A stretch of 64,000 nt of DNA from Aralia elata (GCA_034770075.1 CM068385.1:48196721-48260720), one strand, 5' to 3'. Shown: positions 25,967 to 39,126, counted from the stretch's first letter. Translations and numbers: made by a program. The notes: generated by a model from the sequence alone, not told the origin.

Positions 25967-25971
25967 GGCTT
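25967..25971. repeat. Target-site duplication of element D (left copy)
   Basis: GGCTT here and GGCTT at 39122-39126 flank element D exactly. Removing D rejoins the copia RT motif around PIGCKW of element E. Confidence 0.9.
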
Positions 25972-28900
25972 TGTGAAGCCCCCAAATCTCTACACTCCCC
26001 TGTAGCAGATCTGGTGCTCACGTGGAACTATACAACTATAAATATTCAATAAAATATGACTTCTATCTATCCAAGGTTCACAGTATCCCATAACAGATAA
26101 TAATTCTCGTCAGAACGTTATCCGTGTTTGGATACCCTCACTTGGATGTACAAATTCATATCTTGTGGATATCTCTTTCATATCGATATTCCCTATCTAT
26201 CTGACATTCACAGTATTAATGATAAGATTGTCCATATAGGACTCTCAACATCATTTAGATACCCTCATTCAGATGTATAGTTCGTATAAACACTGTATTT
26301 AACTTAGTACAACTATTCTAAAGAATTTAAAGATCAGAGTATAACGCATTCTATAATATACAGGATCATAATATATTACATAACGTTTTGTTCGGTTACA
26401 TCATTCGTTATACTAAGTTATTACAACAACAAGTCTTTAAAAGACTTAAAGTATTCATCAACAGAAATTTAAAGCTAATAAGCATGGCTTTTCCCCTTGT
26501 TAGTCCCAGACGTGCCAAGGATATCATTTATAGCTGCAAAAGAAGATATGCGCAAGAATGAGCTACAAATGCTCAGCAAGTTCATTTAAATATATAAACA
26601 CCATGTGTTTGATTTGAAAGATGTCAATGATGTATACTGAGGGTTCTGTACATGAACCATATATTTCATTTAGTTCTATCAGTCTTTAATGACTTAGAAC
26701 CATTTGAGTTTTGGATATCTGGTAGGTGATCAGCCTCACCAATATCCTAGGAGTATGCATATCATCCTACCATTTTATGTTGATATATTATCAATTGTCC
26801 GTCACCTTATATTAAGGGAATTTCGTCACCTTATTTTAAGGGAAATTTTCTGGTTCACCTTACATCAAGGTGTTCCATTTCTCAATATCAGATGTCGTAC
26901 CAAACAATTTGGCTTGACACAACAATTTAAGCTCGAACAAGCAATATATGAATAATAATTCATTCCTTAAGTTATGCTAAACAAGAAGCAATAACTTCAC
27001 AATAATTGATAGCAAGATGTATAATACTTGCTTAAATATAACAAAGTTGGAAGACTTGCTTAATATAAATTGAGAAAGGTTAGGACACTTGCCTTAGCGT
27101 AGCTCACTATAATTTAGTACAATCGGTCAACGCATGTAGTCTACGTATACCAATAATAAGTGTTAGCACGTATATAAACATGTATCACGCTAATCTAGAC
27201 AAGTTTCATTAAGGTTCGACGTTGATTCGGTATCTCGGTCGCATCCTTAATGGCTAAACACATAGATTGTTCGATAAAACTTCATTTAGAAGTTGAATTA
27301 TTAGTCTAAATAATTTAATTATTATTTCTAACATTTTTAGAAGCTTGGTATTATTTTTAAATAATTTTACAAGCTTAGGAATATTTTTAAATGATTTAAT
27401 TATCATTTAGAATAATTTTAAAACATTTAATATGTTATTTAAATAATTTATTTATCATTTAGAATATTTTTGGATATTTAAAATATTATTTAAATGATTT
27501 ATTTATCATTTATAATATTTTTAGAAAGATAGAATATTATTTAAATAATTTATTTTATCATTAATAATATTTTTAGACTTTATTTTATCATTAAAATAAT
27601 TTATTTATTACTTATAATAATTTTCAAAACTTAATTTAATAGTTAAATGATTTAATTATTATTTAAAGTAATTTTTAAATACTTACTATATTATTTAAAT
27701 GATTTATTTATCATTTATAATATTTAAATATTTAATATTTTATTTAATTATTATATATAATAATTTTACTTACCTTAATATCATTTTTAAATAATTAATA
27801 TAATTATTTAATAATTTAATATCATTTTTAAATAATTAAAATAATTATTAAATGATTTATCATAATTATTATTTATTATTTAATTAAATTAAATAATAAT
27901 TCAGAATATATAAAAATATTAAAAATAAATTTTTATAATTTAAAAATGAATTTTCGTATTTATTTATTAATTATTAATAATTATTTAATATTTATTTATT
28001 ATTTTATAATTTATTTAATTAATTTATTTTATTTTTATTAAATATCCGTCGCTAAAGGGCTTTATCGACAGTCTGCATGCATTTAAAGGTTTCTAGGTTT
28101 GGGGATGAATTTCGTCGCTAAAGGTGTTCTTCATGAAGAACACTTGGTCAACGCGTTGCAGCCTACTTTGATCTCAAAATTCTCTTTGATGTTTTAATGG
28201 TTGTGTTTGATTCTTGTTGCTGGTTATAGCCTATATGGTAGAGAGTAACGACATGTGTTGTTTGAGATCAAACAACATCATTTGATGCCATTTAAATTTG
28301 GTCAAACTAGCAGGGACCAACTGTTCTTGAGAATTTCTGGGTAACCCAGAAATTCATGAGTCAGGTTCGGTCAAGGCACTTTGACCACGATTTCTGGCTA
28401 GATTAATTATTGTTCATGTGTTTTAATGTTATGAGGTTGTTATCTATGTATCATACAACAAGTCTAAGCAAAGAGATTACCCAAAATATCTCGTTTAGGC
28501 CAAATCTGGGCAGCATGAACTTCTGACAAAGCTTGTCAGAGTTCTTCAAAGATTTCTGGGTTTCCCAGAAATTTGCAAATCCGAACGGTCAAAGGACTTT
28601 TGACCGATCATAACTTCAGTTCTAGACATTCTTTTACTACAATTAAAGTTGGATATTATAGACCATATATCAGGCTACACATACATACATTAAAACAGAT
28701 CTAACACATAAATTAAGCCGATCAAACCGCCTGACAAAGTAGCTTGTCAGACTGTTCTTGAGTGCCAAGAACAGTTTGAGTTTTTTGGGCTTGATTTTCA
28801 TATCTAGATGATATGTAAACATGTTTTAACCGCCCAGATCACTTAATAACACATTAAGAAGTATTCCTAAACATCTAAAACATAAAAATTTTCCAGGCTT

Positions 28901-29953
28901 GAAGATCTAGCAACAAATTAGGGTTTATGCACCTTTTTCTTCAAATTTTTGATTTCTTCTTTCTGATTCTGAACTTGTGGTTGCTAGGGCTTGTTTAGGC
29001 TGGTAATATAAGTGTATAAGCTTTGAAATTTCGTAGGTTAAATTATCAGAACCTCTTTCTATTTATAGCAACTTAGATTAGGGTTTCTTAGACTTTAATT
29101 TCCATTTTTGCCCTAAAAAATATCTAACCTAGTTACTTGTGCTGCTTAGAATCAGATACTATTCACCTACTTAAGCTAGATATTTATAAATATCTAATTT
29201 TGTGTTCCTATCTTCACTTGATTGGTTTAAAATTTGATTTTTGATTTATTTACTTACTAATTAAATCTAGATTTTTGTTAATCATGATTAGGATGTTAAT
29301 TTAAGTTTAGTAATACCTTAATTAATGTTATATATCATAATTAAGGTTTTACATTTCATAAATTAAGGTTATTGAACCAAATTAGGGTTTTAGGGTTCTG
29401 AATTAGGGTTTAGGGTTTTCAATCGTATAATTAGGGTTTTAATCTTTCGTTTAGGGTTTAATTTAACCTCAGTAATTCATAATTAATATCATGATTCATT
29501 ATTTAGAATCTAAGTATATCAATTAAAATTCTTATACAATAATTAGGGTTTCGATTAAACAATTCGGATAAATTTTATCAATTAGGGTTTTGAAATTTAG
29601 GGTTTCTATTTCCGTTTAACATTCTAACCCTAATTAACTTATTTCTAGAATTTTGTCAATTAATATAATATCATATTAATGTCAAAGCACGACAAAGCAC
29701 TTCGTCAATTCCAAGCACGACACAACAACTTACAAAAATAATTTGCCGAAACGCTTCTCGGTGGATTCGCCGGAAGCACGACAAATCATTTTGTCCGATT
29801 AAGCACGAAACAGCTGCTTGGCGAAAAAAAATTTATTTGACCCAATTGTTTAATAATATACATAACCATATAATACAAAGTCATATCATGAAATTTCATT
29901 TATTAAACACATAGTTTATATTTATAAATCTTATTAGGGTTCGGAATATTACA
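25972..29953 (-). repeat. 3' LTR of gypsy element D (3.98 kb)
   Basis: On the minus strand it runs from TGTAATATTCC to CTTCACA; the other LTR ends GTGTCACA. It contains nine TTAGGGTT words at 29390-29605 (plus strand), a TATA box at 29059-29068, hairpins between 28331 and 28775, a 20-bp perfect palindrome at 28124-28143, CpG motifs at 28045-28120, an AT-rich block (27300-28030), the GCAAGT array (27000-27110), and CTCATTCTTGCG (minus) near 26552-26563. No gene is present. Confidence 0.92.
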
Positions 29954-29970
29954 TTCACCCCCACTAATAA
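29954..29970 (-). other. Polypurine tract of element D
   Basis: TTATTAGTGGGGGTGAA on the minus strand abuts the start of the 3' LTR. Confidence 0.8.
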
Positions 29971-30000
29971 GAATTTCGTCCTCGAAATTTACAGTGCAGT

Positions 30001-33000
30001 CTATGAAAATAAATGTGGGTAGTTATCTCGCATTTTACTCTCGAGCTCCCACGTAGCTTCCTCGATATTCTGATTTCTCCAGATAACCTTAACCGGAGGT
30101 ATCTTTTTATTTCGCAAATTTTGTTCTTTCCTATCCACAATTTCAATAGGAACTTCCTCATACGATAAATTCTTCTCGATTTGAATGGGCTCATAATCGA
30201 TAACGTGCTTATAACCAGGTTTGTACGGTCGTAATACGGACACATGAAACACGTTATGAATATGTTCTAGTTCAGGAGGTAGGGCTACCTCATAGGCTAC
30301 CTCACTTATCCTCCTCAATATTTGAAATGGCTCAATAAATCTCGGACTCAATTTGCCTTTCTTACCGAAACGTATTTTTCCCTTCCACGGAGATACTTTT
30401 AAGAACACGTGACTACCGACTTCGAAATCTTGTAACTTCCTATGTTGATCAGCATATTTCTTCTGTCGATCTTGTGACGCTTGTAATCTTTCCCGTATAA
30501 TTTGAACTACCTCCGTGGTTTGTTGCACTATTTCGGGTCCTAGCATTTGTTGTTTCCCCAACTTCGTCCCAATATAAAGGCGTTCTACATTTTCTTCCGT
30601 ATAGGGCTTCAAATGGTGGCATTTCTATGCTTACATGGTAACTATTGTTGTAGACAAATTCTACTAAAGGTAACTGATCTTTCCAACTTCCCTTGAAATC
30701 CATGATGCAAGAGCGCAATATGTCTTCCAATGTCTGGATGGTTCTCTCACTCTGACCGTCAGTTTATGGATGCTATGTTCTACTTAGTCTCAACTGAGTT
30801 CCTAAATTTTTCTGGAGACTTATCAAAAAAATTTGAAGTAAATCGTGGATCTCTGTCTGATACTATAGAAACAGGGACTCCATGTCTAGAAATAATTTCA
30901 TTGATGTAAAGTCTGGCTAACTGGTCGAGACTGAAATTGATTTTGATGGGTAGGAAATGAGCTGATTTGGTAAGACGATCTACAATTACCCAAATGGCAT
31001 TGTGACCTTTCTGTGTATTTGGGAGACCAACTACAAAATCCATGGTAATATGCTTCCATTTCCACTCAGGAATTTCTAAGGGTTGTAATAATCCACTTGG
31101 TTTCTGATGTTCAGCTTTAACCCTTTGACACGTTAAACATTTACTTACCCACTCCGCTATCTCTCTTTTCATGTTAGACCACCAAAAATGTGGAATTAAA
31201 TCCTTGTACATTTTTACACTACCAGGATGTACGATGAACTTAAAACTATGGACTTCATTCAATATTTCATCTTTTTAATTCTTGTATTGAGGGTACCTGA
31301 ATTCTATCCACGTACCTCAGAATCTCTTCTTTTTCTATTCTGAATTTGTTATTCTTTTTATAAGTTATTTCGGTCTTATACTTCTCACACTCTTCATCTA
31401 CCTCTTGTAGTTCTTTGACTCTATCTAATAAAGTTGAACTATTCTCTATGACGAATAACTTATGTGTAGAGTTAACTGGAATTATTATTTCGATCTCAAG
31501 TTTATTAAACTCTTTTATCAGTACCTCGTTATTAGTTATCACATTTAACTTCTCTTGGTTTCTCCGACTTAACGTGTCTGCTACGACGTTGGCTTTCTCT
31601 ATTAGATCTCACAGTCAAAATCCTCTATCAAATCTAGCCATCTCTTCTGCCTCATGTTTAACTCCTTCTGAGTGAATATATACTTTAGACTCTTGTAACC
31701 TGTGTATATCTCACACTTCTTCCCATACAAGTAATGCCTCCAAATTTTCAAGGCAGTTACTATAGCGACCAACTCAAGATCATGCGTAAGATACATCTTC
31801 TCATAATCTTTGAGTTGTCGTGATGCATACGCAATTATCTTCTCATGTTGCCTTAACACACACCCTAACCCCTTGTGTGATGTATCACTATAAATAACAA
31901 GGCCTCCTGTATCATCTGGTAAAGGTAACACTGGTGCCATGCTCAATCGCTTCTTCAACTGTTGGAAGCTTTCTTCACATTTATCTGTCCAGACGTACTT
32001 TACCGTCTTTCGAGTTAAATTGGTTAGCGGGTTGCTATTTTTGAAAAATCTTATATAAAACGCCGATAATACCCTGCTAAACCGAGAAAACTTCTTACTT
32101 CTGTTGGAGTTGTTGGTTGTTCCCAATTCACAACCGCTTCTATCTTGGATGGATCTACCGCTATTCCATTCTTGTCAATTACATGACCTAAGAACTGGAC
32201 TCGTTCCAACCAGAATTCACACTTGGAAAACTTTACATAAAGTTGTTCCTTGCGTAATATCTCCAATATGCTTCTTAAGTGTTCAGCATGCTCCTCTTTT
32301 GTTCTCGAGTATACTAAAATATCATCGATGAACACTACGATAAATTTGTCCAAGCATGGTTTAAACACTCTGTTCATTAAGTCCATGAATGCTGCCGGTG
32401 CATTTTTTAATCCAAAAGACATCATAAGAAACTCATAATGTCCGTAGCGTGTCCTAAACGTTGTCTTCGGCACATCTTCTTTTCTTACCTTTAATTGATG
32501 ATAACCCGATCGTAGGTCAATCTTTGAAAAGTGTTCGACCTCTTTCAACTGGTCAAACAAATCATCAATTCGTGGTAAAGGATATTTGTTCTTTATGGTT
32601 AACTTATTTAGTTCTCTATAATCAATACACAACCTTAATGTTCCATCCTTCTTCTTTACAAACAACACCGGTGCTCCCCATGGTGAAACACTGGGTTGTA
32701 TGTACTTCTTGTCTAAGAGTTCTTGTAGCTGCACAAGTAACTCCTCTAACTCTACAGGTGCCATTATGTACGGTGCTTTGAAACTGGTGCCGTACCCAGC
32801 GCTAGATCAATAACAAATTCGATCTCCTTGTCCGGAGGTAAACCGGGTAAGTCATCTGGAAACACATCCGGAAATTCTCTAACTACAGGTATTTGTTCTA
32901 GCTTTACTCCTTCTTTTCGAGTATCTACTATATATGCCAACTAACCTGTACAACCCTTCCTAAGTAATCTCTTTACTTATCTTACCGTCAGACATCGACA

Positions 33001-33330
33001 TCGCTTAGGTGAACAACCACCGTTGAACACTACCTTTGACTTCGATATAGTCACTAGGTTTACATGCTTTATTGGCAGTCAATCATTGCATTATGATTAA
33101 CCAACCCATCCCTGCCTAAGATTATATCGAATTCCCCTAGCTGTATAGGAATGAGGTTCACAAGAAACTTATGTCCCTTAATTTCTATGTTATAATTTCT
33201 ATATATGGTTTTACCGGGAATTATCTCTTTATTTGAAATTTTTACGATTAAAAGGTATATCTGAATCTATTAACTGTTAGTTGGGTTTACTTCTCTATTT
33301 TCTGCCTCTACTACTAATGTATATGGTCTT
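30001..33330 (-). pseudogene. pol: Gypsy pol of element D: protease end, RT, RNase H, integrase, chromodomain-like tail
   Basis: Protease C-terminal words (IPIQLGEFD) are readable near 33075-33150; its active-site part is lost. RT at 32051-32764 is a clean frame with SPWGAPVLFVKKKDG, LCIDYRELNK and VVFIDDILVYS. RNase H at 31602-32126 is in another frame and ends at FDCEI, where about 10 bases of the LYHPGK region are missing. The integrase zinc region and core are at 30449-31262 in two or three frames, with HSFKFIVHPG, CLTCQR, TMDFVVGLPN and VSDRDPRF. The tail at 30001-30612 includes KGKIRFGKKGKLSPRF and EATWELESK. At least five frame changes occur, so it cannot be translated as one protein. 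Confidence 0.9.
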
Positions 33331-33553
33331 CTTCAAGGTAGCGTTAGGCTATATAAGTAAGAAAACTAGTATAATTACAAGTATGTAATGCACATAATGT
33401 TCAAACATAATTTGTATATTCATACAAAAGGTTTACATATTCGGCTAGTAGTTTATATAATTACTACTAGCATTCCCAAACTAGTTTCGCAAAACTTGGG
33501 TAAAGTAGTTTAAATATTTCTATTTACATACTCACTTTGGTGACCAGATTTAT
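33310..33553 (-). other. Unrecognised AT-rich spacer where the gag core should be (element D)
   Basis: About 240 bp with no gag or zinc-knuckle similarity, between the gag 5' part and protease. It contains an 8-bp inverted repeat (CTAGTAGT/ACTACTAG, 33445-33470). I cannot identify its source. Confidence 0.5.
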
Positions 33554-34129
33554 CTAAAGCTTAATCTTACGATATTCATCACACAACATACTGGATACCA
33601 CCCACCTATTGATGTCGTATCCAGTCTTTCCATTCTCTACGGGATAATCCGCTACTCGCTTATCCAGATCCACAAGTGTTTCACGAAATTCTTTATTAGT
33701 CATATCAAGCCTTGCTTGGATTTGATATCTTTCTCTTTCCTTTCTTGACAACAGTGTCTGAAGTCGGATATTCAATCGTCCTTCATTCTCCAACCTTTCT
33801 TCCACATATGTTACCCTATTGTTCAAGGTATGTATTTCTATCTGGGCTTGTTATAGTAGGTTTTCCTCCTCTGGGTTTCCTTCTTCTAATTCTTCTACAG
33901 ATTGATTTTGAACTTCTGATATATCCCTCCATATTATTGGTTCTTCCTCATCTTCTCCTTCATCTATAATCTGAACCTCTGTAGTGTCCTCATTAGGTTC
34001 TGTCGTTTCGGCGTCATGGAATTCCAAGTTATTTTGAACTTCTTGTCCTTCAGGATCACTGCCCTGCTCAAGCTCTATCACCTGTGAACCTATCTCCCTT
34101 GAACTATCTTCCCAATCTGGGTTTGCCAT
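33554..34129 (-). pseudogene. gag: Gypsy gag 5' part, element D
   Basis: Two open pieces are seen. The first, from the ATG at 34127-34129 (MANPDWED), is very acidic with many E and D. The second, 33554-33826, looks like a coiled-coil segment (YVEERLENEGRLNIRLQTLL) followed by a short loop. The start lies about 155 bp downstream of the primer-binding site. The capsid core and zinc knuckle are missing. Assignment to gag rests on position and on its acidic, helical composition. Confidence 0.6.
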
Positions 34130-34283
34130 CCTACAAAAGAATTTTACTTGTTTAGTATTATGATGAAGCAAGTTTACACAAAATATAAGGCTTTTAAGGT
34201 TATCTTATGTGTAGTAAGTATTTTACGGACTCAAAGATTATATCCTAAGGTATTTCCCAACTACCTTAGAGCTATAATCTACA

Positions 34284-34295
34284 GCTCTGATACCA
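34284..34295 (-). other. Primer-binding site of element D (tRNA-iMet)
   Basis: TGGTATCAGAGC on the minus strand, three bases after the 5' LTR end. Exact initiator-Met match. Confidence 0.9.
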
Positions 34296-34298
34296 TCT

Positions 34299-37200
34299 TG
34301 TGACACCCCCAAATCTCTACACTCCCCTGTAGCAGATCTGGTGCTCACGTGGAACTATACAACTATAAATATTCAATAAAATATGACTTCTATCTATCCA
34401 AGGTTCATAGTATCCCATAACAGATAATAATTCTCGTCAGAACGTTATCCGTGTTTGGATACCCTCACTTGGATGTACAGATTCATATCTTGTGGATATC
34501 TCTTTCATATCGATATTCCCTATCTATCTGACATTCACAGTATTAATGATAAGATTGTCCATATAGGACTCTCAACATCATTTAGATACCCTCATTCAGA
34601 TGTATAGTTCGTATAGACACTGTATTTAACTTAGTACAACTATTCTAAATAATTTAAAGATCAGAGTATAACGCATTCAATAATATACAGGATCATAATA
34701 TATTACATAACATTTTGTTCGGTTACATCATTCGTTATACTAAGTTATTACAACAACAAGTCTTTAAAAGACTTAAAGTATTCATCAACAGAAATTTAAA
34801 GCTAATAAGCATGGCTTTTCCCCTTGTTAGTCCCAGACGTGCCAGGGATATCATTTATAGCTGCAAAAGAAGATATGCGCAAGAATGAGCTACAAATGCT
34901 CAGCAAGTTCATTTAAATATATAAACACCATGTGTTTGATTTGAAAGATGTCAATGATGTATACTGAGGGTTCTATACATGAACCATATATTTCATTTAG
35001 TTCTATCAGTCTTTAATGACTTAGAACCATTTGAGTTTTGGATATCTGGTAGGTGATCAGCCTCACTAATATCCTAGGAGTATGCATATCATCCTACCAT
35101 TTTATGTTGATATATTATCAACTGTTCGTCACCTTATATTAAGGGAATTTCGTCACCTTATTTTAAGGGAAATTTTCCGGTTCACCTTACATCAAGGTGT
35201 TCCATTTCTCAGTATCAGATGTCGTACCAAACAATTTGGCTTGACACAACAATTTAAGCTCGAACAAGCAATATATGAATAATAATTCATTTCTTAAGTT
35301 ATGCTGAACAAGAAGCAATAACTTCACAATAATTGATAGCAAGATGTATAATACTTGCTTAAATATAACAAAGTTGGAAGACTTGCTTAATATAAATTGA
35401 GAAAGGTTAGGACACTTGCCTTAGCGTAGCTCACTATAATTTAGTACAATCGGTCAACGCATGTAGTCTACGTATACCAATAATAAGTATTAGCACGTAT
35501 ATAAACATGTATCACGCTAATCTAGACAAGTTTCATTAAGGTTCGACGTTGATTCGGTATCTCGGTCGCATCCTTAATGGCTAAACACATAGATTGTTCG
35601 ATAAAACTTCATTTGGAAGTTGAATTATTAGTCTAAATAATTTAATTATTATTTCTAACATTTTTAGAAGCTTGGTATTATTTTTAAATAATTTTACAAG
35701 CTTAGGAATATTTTTAAATGATTTAATTATCATTTAGAATAATTTTAAAACATTTAATATGTTATTTAAATAAACACCATGTGTTTGATTGGAAAGATGT
35801 CAATGATGTATACTGAGGGTTCTGTACATGAACCATATATTTCATTTAGTTCTATCAGTCTTTAATGACTTAGAACCATTTGAGTTTTGGATATCTGGTA
35901 GGTGATCAGCCTCACCAATATCCTAGGAGTATGCATATCATCCTACCATTTTATGTTGATATATTATCAACTGTTCGTCACCTTATATTAAGGGAATTTC
36001 GTCACCTTATTTTAAGGGAAATTTTCCGGTTCACCTTACATCAAGGTGTTCCATTTCTCAGTATCAGATGTCGTACCAAACAATTTGGCTTGACACAACA
36101 ATTTAAGCTCGAACAAGCAATATATGAATAATAATTCATTTCTTAAGTTATGCTGAACAAGAAGCAATAACTTCACAATAATTGATAGCAAGATGTATAA
36201 TACTTGCTTAAATATAACAAAGTTGGAAGACTTGCTTAATATAAATTGAGAAAGGTTAGGACACTTGCCTTAGCGTAGCTCACTATAATTTAGTACAATC
36301 GGTCAACGCATGTAGTATACGTATACCAATAATAAGTATTAGCACGTATATAAACATGTATCACGCTAATCTAGACAAGTTTCATTAAGGTTCGACGTTG
36401 ATTCGATATCTCGGTCGCATCCTTAATGGCTAAACACATAGATTGTTCGATAAAACTTCATTTGGAAGTTGAATTATTAGTCTAAATAATTTAATTATTA
36501 TTTCTAACATTTTTAGAAGCTTGGTATTATTTTTAAATAATTTTACAAGCTTAGGAATATTTTTAAATGATTTAATTATCATTTAGAATAATTTTAAAAC
36601 ATTTAATATGTTATTTAAATAATTTATTTATCATTTAGAATATTTTTCGATATTTAAAATATTATTTAAATGATTTATTTATCATTTATAATATTTTTAG
36701 AAAGATAAAATATTATTTAAATGATTTATTTTATCATTAATAATATTTTTAGACTTTATTTTATCATTAAAATAATTTATTTATTACTTATAATAATTTT
36801 CAAAACTTAATTTAATATTTAAATGATTTAATTATTATTTAAAGTAATTTTTAAATACTTACTATATTATTTAAATGATTTATTTATCATTTATAATATT
36901 TAAATATTTAATATTTTATTTAATTATTATATATAATAATTTTACTTACCTTAATATCATTTTTAAATAATTAATATAATTATTTAATAATTTAATATCA
37001 TTTTTAAATAATTAAAACAATTATTAAATGATTTATCATAATTATTATTTATTATTTAATTAAATTAAATAATAATTCAGAATATATAAAAATATTAAAA
37101 ATAAATTTTTATAATTTAAAAATGAATTTTCGTATTTATTTATTAATTATTAATAATTATTTAATATTTATTTATTATTTTATAATTTATTTATTTATTT

Positions 37201-39121
37201 TATTTTATTTTTATTAAATATCCGTCGCTAAAGGGCTTTAGCGACGGTCTGCATGCATTTAAAGGTTTTTGGGTTTGGGGATGAATTTCGTCGCTAAAGG
37301 TGTTCTTCATGAAGAACACTTGGTCAACGCGTTGCAGCCTACTTTGATCTCAAAATTCTCTTTGATGTTTTAATGGTTATGTTTGATTCTTGTTGCTGGT
37401 TATAGCCTATATGGTAGAGAGTAACGACATGTGTTGTTTGAGATCAAACAACATCATTTGATGCCATTTAAATTTGGTCAAACTAGCAGGGACTAACTGT
37501 TCTTGAGAATTTCTGGGTAACCCAGAAATTCATGAGTCAGGTTCGGTCAAGGCACTTTGACCACGATTTCTGGCTAGATTAATTATTGTTCATGTGTTTT
37601 AATGTTATGAGGTTGTTATCTATGTAGCATACAACAAGTCTAAGCAAAGAAATTACCCAAAATATCTCGTTTAGGCCAAATCTAGGCAGCATGAACTTCT
37701 GACAAAGCTTGTCAGAGTTCTTCAAAGATTTCTGGGTTGCCCAGAAATTTGCAAATCCGAACGGTGAAAGGACTTTTGACCGATCATAACTTCAGTTCTA
37801 GACATTCTTTTACTACAATTAAAGTTGGATATTATAGACCACATATCAGGCTACACATACATACATTAAAACAGATCTAACACATAAATTAAGCCGATCA
37901 AACCGCCTGACAAAGTAGCTTGTCAGACTGTTCTTGACTGCCAAGAACAGTTTGAGTTTTTTTGGCTTGATTTTCATATCTAGATGATATGTAAACATGT
38001 TTTAACCGCCCAGATCACTTAATAACACATTAACAAGTATTCCTAAACATCTAAAACATAAAAATTTTCCAGGCTTGAAAATCTAGCAACAAATTAGGGT
38101 TTATGCACCTTTTTCTTCAAATTTTTGATTTCTTCTTTCTGATTCTGAACTTGTGGTTGCTAGGGCTTGTTTAGGCTGGTAATATAAGTGTATAAGCTTT
38201 GAAATTTCGTAGGTTAAATTATCAGAACCTCTTTCTATTTATAGCAACTTAGATTAGTGTTTCTTAGACTTTAATTTCCATTTTTGCGCTAAAAAATATC
38301 TAACCTAGTTACTTGTGCTGCTTAGAATCAGATACTATTCACCTACTTAAGTTAGATATTTATAAATATCTGATTTTGTGTTCCTATCTTCACTTGATTG
38401 GTTTAAAATTTGATTTTTGATTTATTTACTTACTAATTAAATCTAGATTTTTGTTAATCATGATTAGGATGTTAATTTAAGTTTAGTAATACCTTAATTA
38501 ACGTTATATATCATAATTAAGGTTTTACATTTCATAAATTAGGGTTATTGAACCAAATTAGGGTTTTAGGGTTCTGAATTAGGGTTTTCAATCGTATAAT
38601 TAGGGTTTTAATCTTTCGTTTAGGGTTTAATTTAACCTTAGTAATTCATAATTAATATCATGATTCATTATTTAGAATCTAAGTATATCAATTAAAATTC
38701 TTATACAATAATTAGGGTTTCGATTAAACAATTCGGATAAATTTTATCAATTAGGGTTTTGAAATTTAGGGTTTCTATTTTCGTTTAACATTCTACCCCT
38801 AATTAACTTATTTCTAGAATTTTGTCAATTAATATAATATCATATTAATGTCGAAGCACGACAAAGCACTTCGTCAATTCCAAGCACGACACAACAGCTT
38901 ACAAAAATAATTTGCCGAAACGCTTCTCGGTGGATTCGCCGGAAGCACGACAAATCATTTTGTCCGATTAAGCACAACACAGCTGCTTGGTAAAAAAATT
39001 TTATTTGACCCAATTGTTTAATAATATACATAACCATATAATACAAAGTCATATCATGAAATTTCATTTATTAAACACATAGTTTATATTTATAAATCTT
39101 ATTAGGGTTCGGAATATTACA
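34299..39121 (-). repeat. 5' LTR of gypsy element D (4.82 kb, with internal duplication)
   Basis: Same content and order as the 3' LTR but 841 bp longer, because 34922-35770 is repeated as 35771-36619. TATA box at 38235-38244. The CpG block at 37222-37247 is a perfect 12-bp inverted repeat (CCGTCGCTAAAG, two bases, CTTTAGCGACGG); the 3' LTR copy has two changes in it. Other landmarks are the palindrome at 37300-37319 and a hairpin at 37507-37531. Confidence 0.92.
34922..36619. repeat. 849-bp tandem duplication in D's 5' LTR
   Basis: 34922-35770 and 35771-36619 are nearly identical. The differences I found are few (for example near 35835, 36315 and 36405). The junction GTTATTTAAATAAACACC shares ATTTAAATA with the start point, suggesting short-homology or slippage repair. 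Only one copy is in the 3' LTR, so it arose after insertion. Confidence 0.88.
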
Positions 39122-39126
39122 GGCTT

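Larger units (their letters stand above)
25972..39121 (-). mobile_element. Gypsy (Tekay/Del-like) element D, complete structure, 13.15 kb
   Basis: 5' LTR 34299-39121, primer-binding site, gag 5' end, pol, polypurine tract and 3' LTR 25972-29953, all on the minus strand, with TSD GGCTT. The LTRs differ by only about 1% by eye, apart from an 849-bp duplication in the 5' LTR. Yet the internal region has many frameshifts and lacks the gag core. It is probably a young copy of an already defective, trans-mobilised element. Confidence 0.93.

Noticed and set aside
26704..26955. 83-residue open frame, also at 35082-35282 and 35880-36131
   Set aside because: It is within D's LTR, antisense to the element, and is copied by the LTR and by the 849-bp duplication.
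29390..29605. TTAGGGTT words as an interstitial telomere
   Set aside because: Units are not in a regular 7-bp tandem and are present at the same place in both LTRs, so they belong to the LTR.
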